A stretch of DNA of 7,586 nucleotides from assembly GCA_029856615.1 (NCBI GenBank), contig JAHKLF010000068.1:1-7586 (forward strand). Direction: 5' to 3'. Position 1 is the stretch's first letter. The number at the start of each line of letters is the position of its first letter. Both the position numbers and the translations under genes were made by a program. This document shows, piece by piece, positions 7,161-7,586 of this stretch. Source of the DNA: Candidatus Njordarchaeota archaeon (GTDB taxonomy: Archaea; Asgardarchaeota; Njordarchaeia; Njordarchaeales; Njordarchaeaceae). A model generated the notes under the pieces. The model saw only the letters and a list, made by a program, of their open reading frames with translations. It had not been told where the DNA came from and ran no database searches.

Positions 7161-7320
7161 AACAAAAATCTTAACATGATGTAGAAAATTCATGATATTA
7201 AAGATTTGCTATCAAAGAAATCACAAAACTGAAAACAAAATCATATAAATGAAAAATAGATTAAATTAGTAAGTGTATTTAAACGCGAAATTCTCAGTAA
7301 ACTGAAATAAATATATAAGT
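7161..7320 (-). promoter_or_regulatory. Probable promoter region of the cas operon
   Basis: This AT-rich stretch lies between csa5 and the array B leader and holds no gene. On the minus strand ATTTATATG (7250-7242) is the best TATA-like element. It would start transcription near 7220 and leave a 5' UTR of about 70 nt. The 9-mer AAACTGAAA occurs twice on the plus strand (7226-7234 and 7299-7307), on either side of the TATA element. The second copy forms an inverted repeat with TCAGT (7294-7298; arms of 5 bp, 2-nt centre), a candidate regulator site. Other TATA-like strings exist here (for example CTTATATAT, minus strand, 7319-7311), so the promoter choice is tentative. Confidence 0.45.
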
Positions 7321-7340
7321 AGATGAGATAACCCAAGAAG

Positions 7341-7432
7341 CATCTTTAAATACTCCAATACCAGAAAACCAATATGCAAAAGATAGCAATACATTATAAA
7401 GAAAAATGGACAGGGGGCGCGACATCCAATCC
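7341..7432 (+). promoter_or_regulatory. Leader and promoter of CRISPR array B
   Basis: CATCTTTAAATACTCC (7341-7356) contains CTTTAAATA (7344-7352), a strong archaeal TATA box. A start is expected near A7374, about 59 nt before the first repeat. GGACAGGGGGC (7408-7418) lies 14 nt before that repeat. Both elements match the leader of array A at the same spacing: 14 of 16 bases identical in the TATA element and 11 of 11 in the second motif. The intervening sequence differs and is A-rich here. This leader is divergent from the cas operon. Confidence 0.85.
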
Positions 7433-7586
7433 GGAAGCCAAAGAAGTCTCCCAGACAAGGGAATTGAAATTAGCAGCGTTATTAAGTCTCATTCTAGAAA
7501 GACGCGAGGAAGCCAAAGAAGTCTCCCAGACAAGGGAATTGAAATTTCCCATAAGTCTTGAATGAAAGGAATAAGGTCTGTTAATC
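7433..7586 (+). CRISPR. CRISPR array B, leader-proximal end (partial)
   Basis: Two identical repeats are visible at 7433-7469 and 7508-7544 (37 bp when aligned to array A; both are followed by TT, so the identity spans 39 bp). The spacer between them is 38 bp (7470-7507), or 36 bp if the shared TT belongs to the repeat. The 42 nt after the second repeat contain no further repeat; a third could begin just past the window end. The repeat starts GGAAGCCAAAGAA and ends AAGGGAATTGAAA, so the array is transcribed rightward, away from the cas genes. It is 33/37 identical to the array A repeat, with all four differences in the first 13 positions. The number of units beyond the window is unknown. Confidence 0.93.

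Noticed and set aside
389..7254. TTTCATTTcATGgTTTTG upstream of csa3 (389-406) resembles the minus-strand sequence around the cas TATA element (7254-7236)
   Set aside because: The match needs a gap, is low-complexity and T-rich, and lies at different distances from the two start codons. It is not strong enough to call a shared operator.
320..7329. AGATGAGAT present in both divergent gaps (320-328 and 7321-7329)
   Set aside because: A single 9-mer shared by two AT-rich gaps of about 250 bp is close to chance expectation, and its position relative to the promoters differs between the two sides.
7374..7565. Open frame of 63 codons on the plus strand, with the peptide AKEVSQTRELK occurring twice
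   Set aside because: The repeated peptide is just the translation of two CRISPR repeats that happen to lie 75 nt apart, a multiple of three. It starts at the predicted leader transcription start and has no ribosome binding site.

Overview
The window is a compact subtype I-A CRISPR-Cas interference locus from an archaeon, most likely a thermophilic member of the Thermoproteota (Crenarchaeota). The evidence for this is the I-A gene set itself (csa5, cas7/csa2, cas5a, cas8a2/csa4, split cas3' and cas3''), a csa3-type CARF-HTH regulator, archaeal TATA-box promoters such as CTTTAAATA, GAGGTGA-type ribosome binding sites, frequent ATA and AGA/AGG codons, and CRISPR repeats ending in AATTGAAA. I cannot name the genus from the sequence.

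Layout, left to right. Positions 1-187 hold the leader-proximal end of a CRISPR array read on the minus strand (three 37-bp repeats, the first cut by the window edge; two 42-bp spacers). Positions 188-about 280 are its leader. The csa3 regulator gene follows on the plus strand (432-1124). It converges on a six-gene minus-strand operon that runs from 7146 down to 1191 in the order csa5, cas7, cas5a, cas8a2, cas3' (helicase), cas3'' (HD nuclease). Gene junctions are tight (0 to 11 nt apart, one 4-nt overlap) and most starts have a Shine-Dalgarno-like site 6-7 nt upstream. Positions 7147-7432 are a divergent promoter and leader region, and a second CRISPR array begins at 7433 on the plus strand and continues to or past the window end.

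The products should form a complete effector. Cas7 makes the backbone on the crRNA, Cas5 holds the 5' handle, Csa5 is the small subunit, Cas8a2 is the large subunit, and the separate helicase and HD nuclease degrade bound target DNA. Csa3 probably senses a ligand through its CARF domain and controls transcription. There is no cas6 and no cas1/cas2/cas4, so crRNA processing and spacer acquisition must be supplied from elsewhere in the genome.

The most notable non-coding feature is the symmetry. The two arrays point outward, each with its leader facing the cas genes. Their leaders share a TATA element (CATCTTTAwATAyTCC) and an 11-nt motif GGACAGGGGGC at exactly the same spacing, 67 nt start to start, and the motif lies exactly 14 nt before the first repeat in both. 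The rest of the leader is largely diverged. The repeats of the two arrays are identical over their 3' 24 nt and differ at four positions in the 5' 13 nt.
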